NCBI GenBank assembly: GCA_029267455.1
Contig: JAJUIX010000068.1
Coordinates: 1 to 6,907, forward strand
Direction: 5' to 3'
Length of the DNA: 6,907 nt
Source of the DNA: Enteractinococcus sp.
GTDB taxonomy: Bacteria > Actinomycetota > Actinomycetes > Actinomycetales > Micrococcaceae
A model generated the notes under the pieces. The model was given only the letters and a program-made list of their open reading frames with translations, searched no databases and was not told the DNA's origin. A program made the position numbers and the translations under genes. Positions 6,774-6,907 of this stretch are shown piece by piece; position 1 is the stretch's first letter; each line of letters opens with the position of its first letter.

Positions 6774-6902
6774 GAAAGCGTGAGAGTCCAGCGAGCTGGA
6801 GGCAACCCGTGCACGCTGAGGAAGTGACGGCTCGACCTATGTTGCCCTGACTCGTCGTCAGAGGATCGGTGCTTTTCCCAGATACCAGTCGTCAGAGAGC
6901 AC
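6774..6902 (+). ncRNA. Candidate structured leader RNA, possibly a SAM-I/SAM-IV clan riboswitch
   Basis: No gene is visible here. Seen in the sequence: AGAG (6783-6786), then stem TCCAG/CTGGA (6787-6791 and 6796-6800) with loop CGAG, then GGCAACC (6801-6807), then stem CCGT-G-CAC (6807-6814) with GTGACGG (6824-6830). CTCG (6831-6834) follows at once and is complementary to the CGAG loop, so a pseudoknot is possible. GAG, a CCAGC/GCTGG stem, GGCAACCC and a loop pseudoknot after the next stem are the order of the SAM-IV/SAM-I core. A further hairpin, CTGAC/GTCAG (6847-6861), follows. GTGCTTT (6869-6875) can pair with upstream AAAGC-type bases or with AGAGCAC (6896-6902). The closing P1 helix is wobble-rich and not settled, and the GGUGC motif expected in J3/4 is not in the right place. 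The downstream gene is outside the window. Confidence 0.4.
6854..6897. repeat. 10-bp direct repeat pair
   Basis: GTCGTCAGAG occurs at 6854-6863 and again at 6888-6897, a period of 34 bp. The first copy overlaps the 3' half of the CTGAC/GTCAG hairpin and the second the 3' arm of the terminal hairpin candidate. It may be chance or may allow alternative pairing in the leader RNA. Confidence 0.4.
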
Positions 6903-6907
6903 AAGCG

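Noticed and set aside
6777..6817. Simple nested helix AGCGTG/CACGCT enclosing the TCCAG/CTGGA stem
   Set aside because: It is a real 6-bp complementarity, but it uses the bases of the CCGTGCAC stem. I favour the alternative because it also explains the CGAG/CTCG pairing, though this one could be a competing state.
1..6907. Mobile elements, CRISPR repeats, defence genes, toxin-antitoxin pairs, tRNA genes
   Set aside because: I looked for transposase/integrase motifs, regularly spaced repeats, paired small genes and tRNA-like cloverleaves with CCA or TTCRANTC arms, and found none.

Overview
The window reads as core chromosome of a moderately high-GC actinobacterium. The GC content looks to be in the mid-50s percent by eye. 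The best guess is Micrococcales, perhaps a Micrococcaceae relative. This rests on the close match of several proteins to mycobacterial and micrococcal families as I remember them (ThrS, the HIT protein, SseA, the SufE-like protein and the actinobacterial ZapE/AFG1-type ATPase), on GTG/TTG starts, and on TAnnnT-type -10 boxes. I see no transposase, integrase, CRISPR array, tRNA or rRNA, and no sign of recent transfer.

Layout. Positions 1-104 hold a probable promoter and a leader hairpin for thrS. Positions 105-2735 are a tight two-gene unit on the plus strand: threonyl-tRNA synthetase, then a HIT-family nucleotide phosphorylase/hydrolase 6 nt downstream. Positions 2799-3503 encode a GPP34 (GOLPH3-like) protein with its own possible promoter. 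It ends only 4 bp from the stop of a minus-strand gene. Positions 3508-4436 (minus) are a translationally coupled pair, sufE followed by ybaK, sharing an ATGA overlap. A perfect 18-bp palindrome and a -10 box lie directly upstream of sufE, and a strong intrinsic terminator closes the preceding minus-strand gene sseA (4548-5441). Positions 5442-5667 are a divergent regulatory region containing a 22-bp perfect hairpin or palindrome. Positions 5668-6765 encode ZapE (AFG1-like ATPase) on the plus strand. The last 140 bases hold no gene, but they fold into a compact set of helices with a loop-to-downstream pseudoknot. The core partly resembles the SAM-I/SAM-IV riboswitch clan and may be the leader of a gene beyond the window.

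How the genes work together. thrS and the HIT gene link aminoacylation to removal of dinucleoside polyphosphates, which aminoacyl-tRNA synthetases produce as by-products. The minus-strand block is about sulfur: SseA is a sulfurtransferase, the SufE-like protein carries persulfide sulfur, and YbaK hydrolyses Cys-tRNA(Pro). If the terminal RNA really is a SAM-sensing leader, sulfur amino-acid genes continue to the right.

Most of the window is ordinary. The parts worth a second look are the terminal structured RNA, the promoter/palindrome/start-codon arrangement at sufE, the palindrome before zapE, and the GPP34 gene sitting where related genomes usually carry phosphatidylinositol-phosphate synthesis genes.
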